Under the pieces are notes generated by a model. That model was given only the letters and a program-made list of their open reading frames with translations. It was not told the DNA's origin and made no database searches. Of a DNA stretch of 64,000 nucleotides, positions 8,612 to 17,275 are shown in pieces. The position numbers and the translations under genes are program-made. Within the stretch, counting starts at the first letter, position 1; each line of letters begins with the position of its first letter. The stretch is from the NCBI RefSeq assembly GCF_042466685.1, contig NZ_CP170448.1, forward strand, positions 1,922,001 through 1,986,000. Reading direction: 5' to 3'. The DNA comes from Vreelandella sp042466685. Its GTDB lineage: Bacteria > Pseudomonadota > Gammaproteobacteria > Pseudomonadales > Halomonadaceae.

Positions 8612-9619
8612 ATGGTGAAACGGTTATTAACCGCTTTATTGGTATTGATAGTGGTTGGGGCTGCCAGTGCAGCGGGCGGTTATTTCTATTGGCAGAGCCG
8701 ATTAGAGGCGCCGCTTTCAATTGAAGAGCCAATGCTTTACCAAGTGCCTTCTGGTGCAGGCTTTAATCAGGTAGTGGCGCAACTGGAAGAGCAGGGCGTG
8801 CTTGAGGATGCCTGGGCGTTTCGTTTGTTAGCGCGAGTTGAGCCGGAACGTGTGCCTCGGCTGCGTACAGGCGAGTATCAGCTGTTGCCGGATATGAGCG
8901 GACTGGAAATGATGGCGCTGCTAGGTAGCAATCAAGTGGTTACCTACTCGCTGACCATTCCTGAGGGTTGGTCTTTTCGGCAGATGCGCGAGTTGCTCAA
9001 TGCCGCGCCGAAACTCGAACATCGTACCGCTGACTTGAGTGATGCAGAGGTGATGACGCTTCTCGACCGAGAGGGCACCTTTCCCGAGGGTTGGTTCTTT
9101 CCTGATACCTACCGCTATCATCTGGGGATGAGCGATGTGGATATTCTGCGCCAATCATTGGAGCGGATGGAGCGCATTCTGGAAGAAGTATGGGAAGAGC
9201 GCGCGGACGACCTTACCATTGACTCTCCCTACGAAGCGCTGATTATGGCCTCCTTGATCGAACGGGAAACCGGCGCGCCCGAGGAACGGCGCGAGATTGC
9301 CGGGGTGTTCAAACGCCGGATGGAGCAGGGCATGCGCCTACAAACCGACCCGACGATTATTTACGGTATGGGTGAGCGTTATGAAGGGCGAATTACCCGT
9401 GCCGATATCCGCGAGGCTACGGCCTATAACACCTACGTGATTGACGGGATGCCGCCTACGCCGATCGCCATGCCAGGTCGCGAATCGCTAGAGGCGGCGG
9501 TAAATCCATTGCCTGGTGAAACACTCTATTTCGTGTCCCGCGGCGATGGTACGCACCACTTCTCGCGCACGCTGCGGGAGCACAACAACGCTGTTAACCG
9601 CTATATTCGTAACCGTTAA
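8612..9619 (+). CDS. mltG: Endolytic murein transglycosylase MltG
   Basis: Inner-membrane lytic transglycosylase that cuts nascent glycan strands and is thought to set their length. The 335-residue YceG-family protein has one N-terminal membrane segment (about 4-26), a LysM-like region, and the catalytic domain with the proposed Glu at E217 in MASLIERETG; LQTDPTIIYG and the TYVIDGMPPTPI loop are also typical. AGAGGTGTC precedes the ATG. Placement between pabC and tmk is conserved. Confidence 0.95.
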   Translation: MVKRLLTALLVLIVVGAASAAGGYFYWQSRLEAPLSIEEPMLYQVPSGAGFNQVVAQLEEQGVLEDAWAFRLLARVEPERVPRLRTGEYQLLPDMSGLEMMALLGSNQVVTYSLTIPEGWSFRQMRELLNAAPKLEHRTADLSDAEVMTLLDREGTFPEGWFFPDTYRYHLGMSDVDILRQSLERMERILEEVWEERADDLTIDSPYEALIMASLIERETGAPEERREIAGVFKRRMEQGMRLQTDPTIIYGMGERYEGRITRADIREATAYNTYVIDGMPPTPIAMPGRESLEAAVNPLPGETLYFVSRGDGTHHFSRTLREHNNAVNRYIRNR

Positions 9620-9670
9620 TCGCCGTGAACCATCAGCCAATATTGATCGAGAATACCACAGTAAGGGAGC

Positions 9671-10327
9671 ATGATGAGTAAGCGTGGACGCTTCATTACG
9701 CTGGAAGGCGGCGAAGGGGTGGGCAAGTCCACCAACGTGGGCTTTGTCGCTGAGTGCCTGGAAGCTGAGGGCCTGGAAGTGGTGCGTACCCGAGAGCCGG
9801 GCGGCACCGCTCGTGGCGAAGCTATTCGCGCCTTACTGCTGGATCCTGCTCCTCAAGAGCCGCTGCACGTGGACGCTGAACTGTTGCTAATGTTCGCAGC
9901 GCGGGCCCAACATTTGGCGGAGAAAATTTTGCCCGCCCTGGCCAGAGGGGCGTGGGTGGTGTGTGATCGTTTTACCGATGCCACCTTTGCCTATCAGGGC
10001 GGCGGAAGGGGCATCGCCAAGGAGCGCATTGCCGTGCTGGAGAATTTTGTTCAGCAGGGGGTCTCACCGGATTTGACGCTGCTGCTGGATATGCCTAAAG
10101 AGGCTGCCACACAGCGCTTAGAGTCGCGTTTGACTGACCGGCAAGAGCAACGGGATCGCTTTGAACAGGAGCCGGGGGACTTCTTCCAGGCGGTGCGCGA
10201 TGCTTACTTGGCGCGTGCGGTAGAAGCGCCCGAGCGCTTTGCCGTGATTGACGCCCAGCACTCGCTCGAAGAGGTGCAAACGCAAATACGTCAAAGCCTG
10301 CTCAATCGGATCGCAGCATGGCGTTAA
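9671..10327 (+). CDS. tmk: Thymidylate kinase
   Basis: Phosphorylates dTMP to dTDP. The 218-residue P-loop kinase has the phosphate-binding EGGEGVGKST near residue 11-20, the substrate motif RTREPGGT, and DRFTDATFAYQG for the dTMP site. Start is ATG ATG, with TAAGGGAGC upstream, so either Met could serve. Its 3' end overlaps holB by 10 bases, implying translational coupling. Confidence 0.96.
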   Translation: MMSKRGRFITLEGGEGVGKSTNVGFVAECLEAEGLEVVRTREPGGTARGEAIRALLLDPAPQEPLHVDAELLLMFAARAQHLAEKILPALARGAWVVCDRFTDATFAYQGGGRGIAKERIAVLENFVQQGVSPDLTLLLDMPKEAATQRLESRLTDRQEQRDRFEQEPGDFFQAVRDAYLARAVEAPERFAVIDAQHSLEEVQTQIRQSLLNRIAAWR

Positions 10328-11304
10328 CCAGCGTAATGCCGTGGCATCAAGCCACTTGGCAGCATTTAACCCGTCTGGCTGATAGTGGCAGAATGCCCCA
10401 CGCGCTGCTTATTCACGGTGCCCACGGCGTGGGTAAGCAGCAGTTGGCGGAAGCGTTAATTGCCCGAACGCTATGCGCTTCACCCGCGGATCAAGCCTGT
10501 GGCCACTGCCATAGCTGCGCGATGCTGGCATCGGGGTATCACCCGGATCTCCTGCGGGTCTCGCCTGAAGAGGGGAAGCGCCAAATCCGTATTGACCCCA
10601 TTCGCGAGGTTAACCGTTTTGTTTCGCAAACTGCCCAGCAGGGTGGCTACCGGGTGATTGTGGTCTCTCCCGCCGAGGCCAAGAACGTTGCTGCCGCCAA
10701 TGCGCTACTCAAAAGCCTTGAAGAGCCCGGTGATAAAACGCTGTTTATTCTGCTCTCCGATGTCCCTTCGCGGATGCTAGCGACGATCCGCTCTCGGTGC
10801 CAGCAGTGGTCACTGCCTAGCGTCGACTTTGAGGCGTGTCGTGGCTGGTTGATTGAGCAATTGGGTAGCGCCGATGAAGCCTACTTCTGGTGGCAGGTGG
10901 CGGGAGGACTGCCGCTGCTGGCCGTGGAGCTGGCCGCACCAGAAGAACGCGCCCTGCGCCATCAGATTCATGACAGTTTTGAGCAATTGGTGCGGGGTGC
11001 AGAGCCCGTTTCAGAGGCGGCCCGCCTGGATCGCCAGGCGATAGATGCCATCTTATGGTACGGTATTGCCTGGCTGGAAGACCTGATTCGTCTCGGTTTA
11101 TCCGGTAACGGAGAGGTATTGCATAATCCCGATTTAGAGCCGCTTTATCGCCAAGCGGTCAAAAATGGTCGTGTTCAAGATTGGTTTCGTCTGCTTGATT
11201 ATGCCCGTGAACAGCGGCGCTTATTGGCAGTGGGGGCAAACCCAAATCCTCAGCTAGTACTCGAGGCGTGGTTGGTGCGTTGGGCAGCGCTATTGCGTTC
11301 ATAG
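10318..11304 (+). CDS. holB: DNA polymerase III delta' subunit
   Basis: Clamp-loader subunit acting with gamma/tau and delta to load the beta clamp. The 328-residue AAA+ protein has a zinc module with C53, C61, C64 and C67, the sensor-like SLEEPGDKTLFIL segment, and SRCQQW. Unlike E. coli delta', whose P-loop is degenerate, residues 34-41 read GAHGVGKQ, close to a working Walker A. It overlaps tmk by 10 bases. Confidence 0.93.
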   Translation: MALTSVMPWHQATWQHLTRLADSGRMPHALLIHGAHGVGKQQLAEALIARTLCASPADQACGHCHSCAMLASGYHPDLLRVSPEEGKRQIRIDPIREVNRFVSQTAQQGGYRVIVVSPAEAKNVAAANALLKSLEEPGDKTLFILLSDVPSRMLATIRSRCQQWSLPSVDFEACRGWLIEQLGSADEAYFWWQVAGGLPLLAVELAAPEERALRHQIHDSFEQLVRGAEPVSEAARLDRQAIDAILWYGIAWLEDLIRLGLSGNGEVLHNPDLEPLYRQAVKNGRVQDWFRLLDYAREQRRLLAVGANPNPQLVLEAWLVRWAALLRS

Positions 11305-11357
11305 CGGTATTTAACCCTGTTCCCCACGGCTGTTCAAAACAGTTCAGCGAGGTCGTC

Positions 11358-11693
11358 ATGGCAACTCAGAAAGCGCTCTCTCTTACCATTCCTGATGTGC
11401 CGACACTGCTTTCTGCCTATATGCCTTTTTTGGAGCGTGGGGGGATGTTTGTTCCCACTCAGACTCCCTATGCGCTTGGCCAGCAAGTCTTTTTACTGCT
11501 CACACTGCCAGGGGAAAGCGAACGCCTTTCGATCAGCGGCCAGGTGGTGTGGGTGTCGCCGGAGGGAGTGAGTGGCCGCCGAATGCCAGGCATTGGTCTC
11601 CACTTCAGCCAGCAGAACTATTCTGTGCGTGACCGCATTGAGGCGCTGCTTGCCGGTCAATTGGATAAAGCGGCCCCGTCCTTCACGCTCTGA
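11358..11693 (+). CDS. PilZ domain protein (c-di-GMP/type IV pilus related)
   Basis: A 111-residue single-domain protein resembling PilZ of Pseudomonas, which acts in type IV pilus assembly; other PilZ domains bind c-di-GMP. The beta-barrel section with GQQVFLLLTLPGESERLSI, a VVWVSP strand and PGIGLHF is recognisable. The canonical c-di-GMP-binding RxxxR and DxSxxG motifs are not evident, which fits the non-binding PilZ proper class. The frame is open from 11268, overlapping holB, but ATG 11358 with GCGAGG upstream fits the family. Its place between holB and tatD is the standard pilZ location. Confidence 0.88.
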   Translation: MATQKALSLTIPDVPTLLSAYMPFLERGGMFVPTQTPYALGQQVFLLLTLPGESERLSISGQVVWVSPEGVSGRRMPGIGLHFSQQNYSVRDRIEALLAGQLDKAAPSFTL

Positions 11694-11786
11694 ACTGCCT
11701 GGTTATGATCTAGTCGTTATGGCCTATCTGTTTTGACCCCCTTGTTTTTAACAGTCTGCTAGAACCCATTTATTGTCGAGAGCCGT

Positions 11787-12632
11787 ATGTTTGTCGATTC
11801 ACACTGTCACTTAGATCGTTTATCCGACCAGACCCATGGGGGCGACATTGCGGCCACCTTGGCCGCCGCTCGTGCTGCCCACGTCAATCAGTTTCTTGCT
11901 GTGGCGGTTACGTTAGACGATATGCCCCAACTGGCGGCCATTGCCCGGGAGCATCACGATGTAGCGATTTCGGCTGGCTTGCATCCCTTACACCAAAGTG
12001 ACAATGAGCCCAGCGTCGCGGATATAAAAGAGGCCGCTGAGCGCTATGGCGCGGTGGCGATTGGTGAGACTGGCCTGGATTACCACTACCGCGACAGTGT
12101 GCCTGTCGAGATACAGCATGAGCGTTTCAAGCGTCACTTAATCGCCGCACGGGAGCTGGAGCTGCCGGTGATTATTCATACCCGCGAAGCCAAACAGGAA
12201 ACTTTGGCCTTGCTACGTGAATACAGCGACTCACGGGTGGGCGGTGTATTACACTGTTTTACTGAAGACTTGGTGATGGCTCGTGAGGCGGTGCGGCTGG
12301 GTTTTTATATCTCACTGTCGGGCATTATTACCTTTCGCAATGCTGCATCGCTGCGTGAACTTGCCCGTCAACTGCCGCTTGATCGTCTGTTGATTGAGAC
12401 CGACAGCCCTTACCTGGCGCCTGTTCCCTATCGCGGCAAGCCCAATGAGCCCGCCTGGGTGGTACAAGTGGCGGAGTGCATTGCCCAGGAACGGGGCATC
12501 ACTGTCGATGAAGTCGCCATGCAGACGACTGCCAACTTTTATCAGCTCTTCCGTGCCGCGGCGCCCGATGCTCCGGAACACGTTAGAGAGGCGCTGGCAA
12601 ACGCTGGGCTTTTATCGCCCAATGCGCTTTGA
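11787..12632 (+). CDS. TatD family metal-dependent hydrolase
   Basis: A 281-residue TIM-barrel metallohydrolase like YcfH/TatD, a family with 3'-5' exonuclease or AP-endonuclease activity on DNA. Metal-ligand signatures are DSHCHLDRL at the N-terminus, GETGLDYHY in the middle, HTREA, GVLHCFTED and the late IETDSPYLAP with its catalytic Asp. The synteny pilZ-tatD suggests the YcfH branch. The biological substrate is not evident from sequence. Confidence 0.93.
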   Translation: MFVDSHCHLDRLSDQTHGGDIAATLAAARAAHVNQFLAVAVTLDDMPQLAAIAREHHDVAISAGLHPLHQSDNEPSVADIKEAAERYGAVAIGETGLDYHYRDSVPVEIQHERFKRHLIAARELELPVIIHTREAKQETLALLREYSDSRVGGVLHCFTEDLVMAREAVRLGFYISLSGIITFRNAASLRELARQLPLDRLLIETDSPYLAPVPYRGKPNEPAWVVQVAECIAQERGITVDEVAMQTTANFYQLFRAAAPDAPEHVREALANAGLLSPNAL

Positions 12633-12656
12633 ATACGCTCAAGCGAGGTGGGCGAG

Positions 12657-13229
12657 ATGAATATTGATCGATTGCTCCAGCAAGGTGGCGGAGAGGAAGA
12701 GTTCGCTGGGGCTATTCCTCCCCTCGATGAGTGGCGGCCTGCGCTCTCTGGCGATATGAGTATCGTCATTCACGCCGATGGTAGCTGGTGGCACGAAGGG
12801 CAGCCGTTTGCCAGACCCAAGGTGGCGCGTCTCCTAGCCACGCTGCTGCGCCTGGATGACGAGGGGTATTGCCTGGTCACGCCGGTGGAGCGCTGGCGGA
12901 TAGAGGTCGAAGACCTGCCGCTGGTGGCGGTAGAAGCTGACTTTCGTGACGGTGCCTGGTGGTTTACCACCCAGTTTGACGACATTGTGCGCTTAGATGC
13001 TGAGCACCCGCTTTCTCTCAGTTTAACCCCAAAAGGCGAGACTGTGCCGCAACTGCCGGTGAGGTTTGGGCTCGCTGCGCGCTTGCACCGTAATGTCTTT
13101 TACCAACTGGTTGAGGCGGCTAAAGCCCGTGATATAGGCAATGGCCAGAGTGAACTTGGCGTAACGAGTGCAGGGCAGTGGTTTGTGCTGGGGCAGATTG
13201 ATGATGAGTTGCTTGGCGAGGCGCCGTGA
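12657..13229 (+). CDS. DUF1285 family protein
   Basis: A 190-residue soluble protein of the DUF1285 family (structurally known, function unknown). The tract SWWHEGQPFARPKVARLLA and the later YCLVTPVERWRIEVEDLPL are the recognisable core. A GTG start at 12648 would add three residues, but GAGG at 12645-12648 is well spaced for the ATG at 12657. The final GTGA is shared with the start of the helicase gene, so the two are translationally coupled. Confidence 0.8.
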   Translation: MNIDRLLQQGGGEEEFAGAIPPLDEWRPALSGDMSIVIHADGSWWHEGQPFARPKVARLLATLLRLDDEGYCLVTPVERWRIEVEDLPLVAVEADFRDGAWWFTTQFDDIVRLDAEHPLSLSLTPKGETVPQLPVRFGLAARLHRNVFYQLVEAAKARDIGNGQSELGVTSAGQWFVLGQIDDELLGEAP

Positions 13230-15436
13230 AGTTAACCGCTGAACAGCAAGCTGTGGTCAGCCACCAGATTGGACATGCGCGGGTGGCGGCAGTGGCTGGT
13301 GCAGGCAAAACCACCACCATGGCCGCGCGGGTGCTGCATCTATTGGCTAACGGGGTTCCGCCAAAGCGTATTCTGGTGCTGATGTTTAACCGCTCAGCAA
13401 AGGATGATTTTCAGCGCCGGTTAGCCTCCATGGCACCTGCCGGGCAGGCACTGCCGGATGTGCGCACTTTTCACTCCCTGGGCCACCGCTTGACCCAAAG
13501 CCTGTGCCGCTGGGGCGCCCTTCCGCCCCGGCAGTTGTTATCCGCCGATTGGCAGTTGGAAAGGCTGCTTCGTCAAGCGAGCCTGAACGTATTGCGGGAC
13601 GCTGTCGAACGCCGCGATGCTGCCCTGGAGGGGGATCGGCTGGAAACCTTGGCCCATTTCTGTGGCTTGGTGAAAGCAGAAATGATCACCCCCGAAGCAC
13701 TCTATGAGCGGCTAAATTTCGACCCGGATACCGACTACTTTCCAGCGGCGTTTGCCGAGGCGGAGCGGCTATTAGCAGCGGAAGGCGTTATGACCTATGC
13801 CGATCTGCTCTATCGTCCACTGCTGGTGTTAGAGGGAGATAGTGCCCTGCGAAGCCGTGTGGAAGGGTTTCTCGATCATGTGATTATTGATGAGTATCAG
13901 GATATCAACGCTGCTCAGCAGCGCCTGCTATCTGTGTTGGTAGGCAGTCGTGCCGAGGTGATGGCAGTGGGTGATGCCAACCAGTGTATTTATGAGTGGC
14001 GTGGTGCCAAACCCGACAACATGCTGGAAAATTTCACTGCTACCTTTGGCGAAGCCACTGACTACCCGCTGTCGACGACGTTTCGGCATGGCCATGCCCT
14101 GGCGCTGGCGGCTAATCATGCTATTGCGGCGAATCAGCGCCGTCCCAACCAGCTGTGCCTTGCCGCCGTCAATAACCCGGAGACGCGTGTCTCGGTGGGG
14201 CAGGGGAGTCGTTTGCTGCTTGATGCGTTAGTGGATTGGCAGGCCCAGGGGCGAGCGTTTAACGAGGCCAGTCTGCTGGTGCGCAGTTGGGCGCTATCAG
14301 TGCCGTTTCAACTGGCGCTGTTACAAGCTGGAATTCCTTTTCGGCTTCAGCGTGAGGATCGTTTTGTTTTTCGTCTACCGCTGGTGCAGGCCCTGGCGGG
14401 GTATTTAAAACTGTCGCGTCGTCCTGATCTGCTGCGCGACCCGCAGCAGCTGTTACTGCTGCTTGCACAACCCACCCCCTTCGTTGCCCGTGAGCATCTG
14501 CAGCGACTTGCCTATCAGTTGGCTGCTACCCAGCAGTGGCCCGAACGCCATGACCCCCTGTTAACGGCGTTAAAGCCCATACAGCGGCGTACGCTAAAAA
14601 AACGCTGGCTGCTGCTTTGTGAGCTGCCCCAGCTAAGTGCTTGGCCGCCCGCCAAGCTTTTACGCCATGTAGTTGAAAGTATTGATGCTGAAAAAACGCT
14701 TAAAAGAGCCGCTGCACGGCGGGATAAAGGCGAAGAAGACGTACGCCTGCTCGATGTGTTGATCGAGCAGGCGCAAAGCGTGCAGGATCCGGATGCTTTT
14801 ATCGAACTGCTTGAGCGACCGGTAGAGAACCAGGCAGGCGGTGTCCTGATCAGTACCGTTCACGGCGCCAAAGGCCTTGAGTGGCCGCTGGTGGCGGTGG
14901 CTGGGGTTAACGAAGAGGACTTTCCCCACTATAGCCGCGACAATCCACTCAGTGATGACCGTCTGGAGGAGGAGCGTAGGCTCTTCTACGTCGCCATTAC
15001 CCGTGCCCAGGAGCAGCTTTTAGTGCTCCATGATGGCGGCGTGCACCGGCCTAGTCGCTTTATTGCCGAAAGCGCCTGGCAGGACAGTATGCGGGTAGCC
15101 TCCTGCCTAGCCAGTGCCAGCCCTCCAGCGGCTTCGCTGCAAGTCACATCGGTGGCGTTGGTAAAGCGCTATCTAACCCGGCTGGGGCGCGACGATATTG
15201 CGCTAGCACCGGCGCAGGTTGAAGAGGCCAAAGTAGGTTATTCGGGAGATGCCCATTTTTACCCCGGTCAGCGCCTTCTTCATGCGGTATTTGGCGAGGG
15301 TGAAGTGGCCGCCGTAGAAGGCAGTATCAGTGATCCAGTGATTGATGTGCGCTTTGACCAGGCCGGGCGAAGGCGGCTTATTGCCCGCCGGGCACCCATT
15401 GAGTTGCTGGAAAATGGCTCAACGCTTGTGGGATAA
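13226..15436 (+). CDS. UvrD/Rep-like superfamily 1 DNA helicase
   Basis: A 736-residue SF1A helicase: Walker A AGAGKTTT at about 24-31, motif Ia LMFNRSAKDDF, Walker B IIDEYQDINAAQ near residue 217, motif III GDANQCIYEWRGA, and motif VI VAITRAQEQL with STVHGAKGLEW before it. The C-terminal 60 residues (PGQRLLHAVFGEGEV... VRFDQAG) look like the Tudor-like RNA-polymerase-interacting tail of UvrD/PcrA. It is not the main UvrD or Rep by sequence and reads as an accessory paralogue. Translation starts at GTG inside the DUF1285 stop (GTGA overlap). Confidence 0.87.
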   Translation: MKLTAEQQAVVSHQIGHARVAAVAGAGKTTTMAARVLHLLANGVPPKRILVLMFNRSAKDDFQRRLASMAPAGQALPDVRTFHSLGHRLTQSLCRWGALPPRQLLSADWQLERLLRQASLNVLRDAVERRDAALEGDRLETLAHFCGLVKAEMITPEALYERLNFDPDTDYFPAAFAEAERLLAAEGVMTYADLLYRPLLVLEGDSALRSRVEGFLDHVIIDEYQDINAAQQRLLSVLVGSRAEVMAVGDANQCIYEWRGAKPDNMLENFTATFGEATDYPLSTTFRHGHALALAANHAIAANQRRPNQLCLAAVNNPETRVSVGQGSRLLLDALVDWQAQGRAFNEASLLVRSWALSVPFQLALLQAGIPFRLQREDRFVFRLPLVQALAGYLKLSRRPDLLRDPQQLLLLLAQPTPFVAREHLQRLAYQLAATQQWPERHDPLLTALKPIQRRTLKKRWLLLCELPQLSAWPPAKLLRHVVESIDAEKTLKRAAARRDKGEEDVRLLDVLIEQAQSVQDPDAFIELLERPVENQAGGVLISTVHGAKGLEWPLVAVAGVNEEDFPHYSRDNPLSDDRLEEERRLFYVAITRAQEQLLVLHDGGVHRPSRFIAESAWQDSMRVASCLASASPPAASLQVTSVALVKRYLTRLGRDDIALAPAQVEEAKVGYSGDAHFYPGQRLLHAVFGEGEVAAVEGSISDPVIDVRFDQAGRRRLIARRAPIELLENGSTLVG

Positions 15437-15500
15437 GTCGTTGATTCAACGCTAAGACACACTCTTTCACATTTGCCGTCGAATTAAGCTTTAGGGTTGT

Positions 15501-15529
15501 TTGACTTAGCATGGCCCTGCCGATTTAAT
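15501..15529 (+). promoter_or_regulatory. Sigma-70 promoter of the barrel/PstS-like/GGDEF operon
   Basis: -35 TTGACT at 15501-15506, 17-base spacer, -10 TTTAAT at 15524-15529. It lies about 65 bases before the porin-like ATG and is the only good match in the 160-base gap after the helicase. Confidence 0.6.
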
Positions 15530-15596
15530 ACCCTCACTCCTACCGAGCGAATACTCCACAGCTCATAGCATATAACTAATCAAATAGGGAACGGGC

Positions 15597-16826
15597 ATGG
15601 TAAGGCAAGCCACCTGGCTCTGCGCCATTTTGATCGTCACCCAAAGCGGCGCCTTGCTTGCCGACAGCGGTCTGCCTAATCTGGAATTTAATGGTTTCGG
15701 CACGCTGGGCGTTGTTCATTCCGATGAGCGAAACGCTGACTTCGTTGCTGACCCCTTTGCTTCAGAAGGTGCAGGGTATAGTGATGACTGGAGCGCTGAA
15801 GTTGATAGCCGCCTAGGGCTCCAAGCTACGCTGCGTGTGACGCCACAACTTTCCTCGGTTGTTCAGGTGGTCAGCGAGAAGCGATACGATGGTTCATTCG
15901 CACCTGAGATTGAGTGGGCGAATGTTCAATATGACCTTACCCCTGATCTTAGCTTGCGCGTAGGGCGAATGGTGCAAAGCTCTTTTATGGCCTCTGAGCA
16001 CCGTAAAGTTAATTACGCCACCCCATGGATTAGGCCCCCACAAGAAGTTTACCGTTTAATGCCCGTGGCCAATTTCGATGGTGTTGATATGCGCTATCGA
16101 TACCCATTAGGGGAGACTACCAATGAATTGCAGATGAATTTTGGTGGGGGCAGCGTTGATTACTCAACGGGCAGTATCGACGCCAGCGATTCATGGGGCG
16201 TTTCTCACCGTACTCATTGGGGGGATGTCACCCTGTTTGCCAGCTATGGCGAACTTAAAGTAAGCGCAGATGAACTCTCACAATTCTTCGACGTTTATCG
16301 CCTCTTTGGTCTACCCGGTGAAGAGCTTGCTAGCCGCTATGAAGTGGATGGTAAGCGTACGAGCCTACTGAGCTTAGGGTTGGGTTATGACCCCGGCTCA
16401 TGGTTTGTGATGGGCGAATGGGCACGCTCTTCGTCGCCATCTCTGTTAGGGGAGAGTGAAGGCGCTTACATAACGCTCGGTTATCGGATCGCCGAGTGGA
16501 CACCGTATGTGGGGGTTGCGCGAGCAAAAGTCACCAGTAATACCTCAGAGCCGGGATTGAATGCTGCCCTTTATCCAGCGCCCTTTGCAGAAGGCGCGCA
16601 ATTACTTAATGGTATGTTGAATGAGCTAATATCCAGCGGGATGCAGCAGGAGAGCATAACGGTGGGAACTCGCTGGGATTTCAGGCCGGGTATGGCCCTA
16701 ACGGCCCAGTATGATCACATCGATATGCGTTCAGGGTCATCCGGGGGGCTGATTAATCAACAGCCCGAGTTTACCCCAGGTGAACGTATTAACTTGTTCA
16801 GCCTTGCGCTCGACTTTGTGTTTTAA
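15597..16826 (+). CDS. Outer-membrane beta-barrel protein, porin-like
   Basis: A 409-residue secreted protein with a signal peptide likely cut near residue 22 (ALLA-D). The mature part alternates polar and aromatic residues as in barrels and ends in the outer-membrane C-terminal signature SLALDFVF with terminal Phe, the residue recognised by BamA. It has no plug or TonB box, so it is not a TonB-dependent receptor; the closest feel is of DcaP/OprP-like or uncharacterised porins, but I cannot name the family. It begins a tight operon: the next gene starts 11 bases after its stop and the third overlaps the second. Its substrate is unknown; partnership with the PstS-like protein suggests an anion, which is inference. 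Confidence 0.75.
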   Translation: MVRQATWLCAILIVTQSGALLADSGLPNLEFNGFGTLGVVHSDERNADFVADPFASEGAGYSDDWSAEVDSRLGLQATLRVTPQLSSVVQVVSEKRYDGSFAPEIEWANVQYDLTPDLSLRVGRMVQSSFMASEHRKVNYATPWIRPPQEVYRLMPVANFDGVDMRYRYPLGETTNELQMNFGGGSVDYSTGSIDASDSWGVSHRTHWGDVTLFASYGELKVSADELSQFFDVYRLFGLPGEELASRYEVDGKRTSLLSLGLGYDPGSWFVMGEWARSSSPSLLGESEGAYITLGYRIAEWTPYVGVARAKVTSNTSEPGLNAALYPAPFAEGAQLLNGMLNELISSGMQQESITVGTRWDFRPGMALTAQYDHIDMRSGSSGGLINQQPEFTPGERINLFSLALDFVF

Positions 16827-16837
16827 GGAGAGTGGCA

Positions 16838-17275
16838 ATGTTTAAACGCCTCATTTCGTCTGCGACCAGCCTGTTATTGGCATCCGGGCTGAGCCTGTTT
16901 TACCACCCAGCTTCAGCTGAGGTATTGGTGGTTGTATCAGTTGAAGCACCTGTTACTCGTCTTACCTTTAGCGATTTAAGAGAGGTTTACTTAGGGCGCC
17001 GCACGCTAATAGTCAATGGAGTTGAAGTCGTGCCCTTGGATCTTACTGAAGGTACGGCAGCGAGAAGTGAGTTTTACACTCTCTACACAGGGCAAACCCC
17101 CGCGCAGATCAAGGCGCACTGGGCGAGGCAGATATTCACCGGACGAGGGCAGCCGCCCCAAGCGCTTACGAACAGTCGTGCAGTGGTAGAGCGGCTAGTC
17201 AGCGATGCAAAATCCCTAGGCTATATAGACTCTTCTTTTCTTGATGAGCGTTTGCGAGTGGTGACAATTGAGTAG
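16838..17275 (+). CDS. Small periplasmic PstS-like phosphate-binding family protein
   Basis: A 145-residue exported protein with a signal peptide cut near ASA-E (after residue 27). The mature segment FSDLREVYLGRRT, then VPLDLTEGTAARSEFY and HWARQIFTGRGQPP, followed by a late GYIDSS, is the pattern of the short proteins usually annotated as phosphate ABC transporter substrate-binding protein; they correspond to about one lobe of PstS and lack ABC partners. ATG 16838 is preferred over GTG 16832 because AAGGAG at 16825-16830 is correctly spaced for it. It overlaps the GGDEF-EAL gene by 8 bases. No pst transporter genes are nearby, so a sensing role is more likely than transport. Confidence 0.75.
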   Translation: MFKRLISSATSLLLASGLSLFYHPASAEVLVVVSVEAPVTRLTFSDLREVYLGRRTLIVNGVEVVPLDLTEGTAARSEFYTLYTGQTPAQIKAHWARQIFTGRGQPPQALTNSRAVVERLVSDAKSLGYIDSSFLDERLRVVTIE

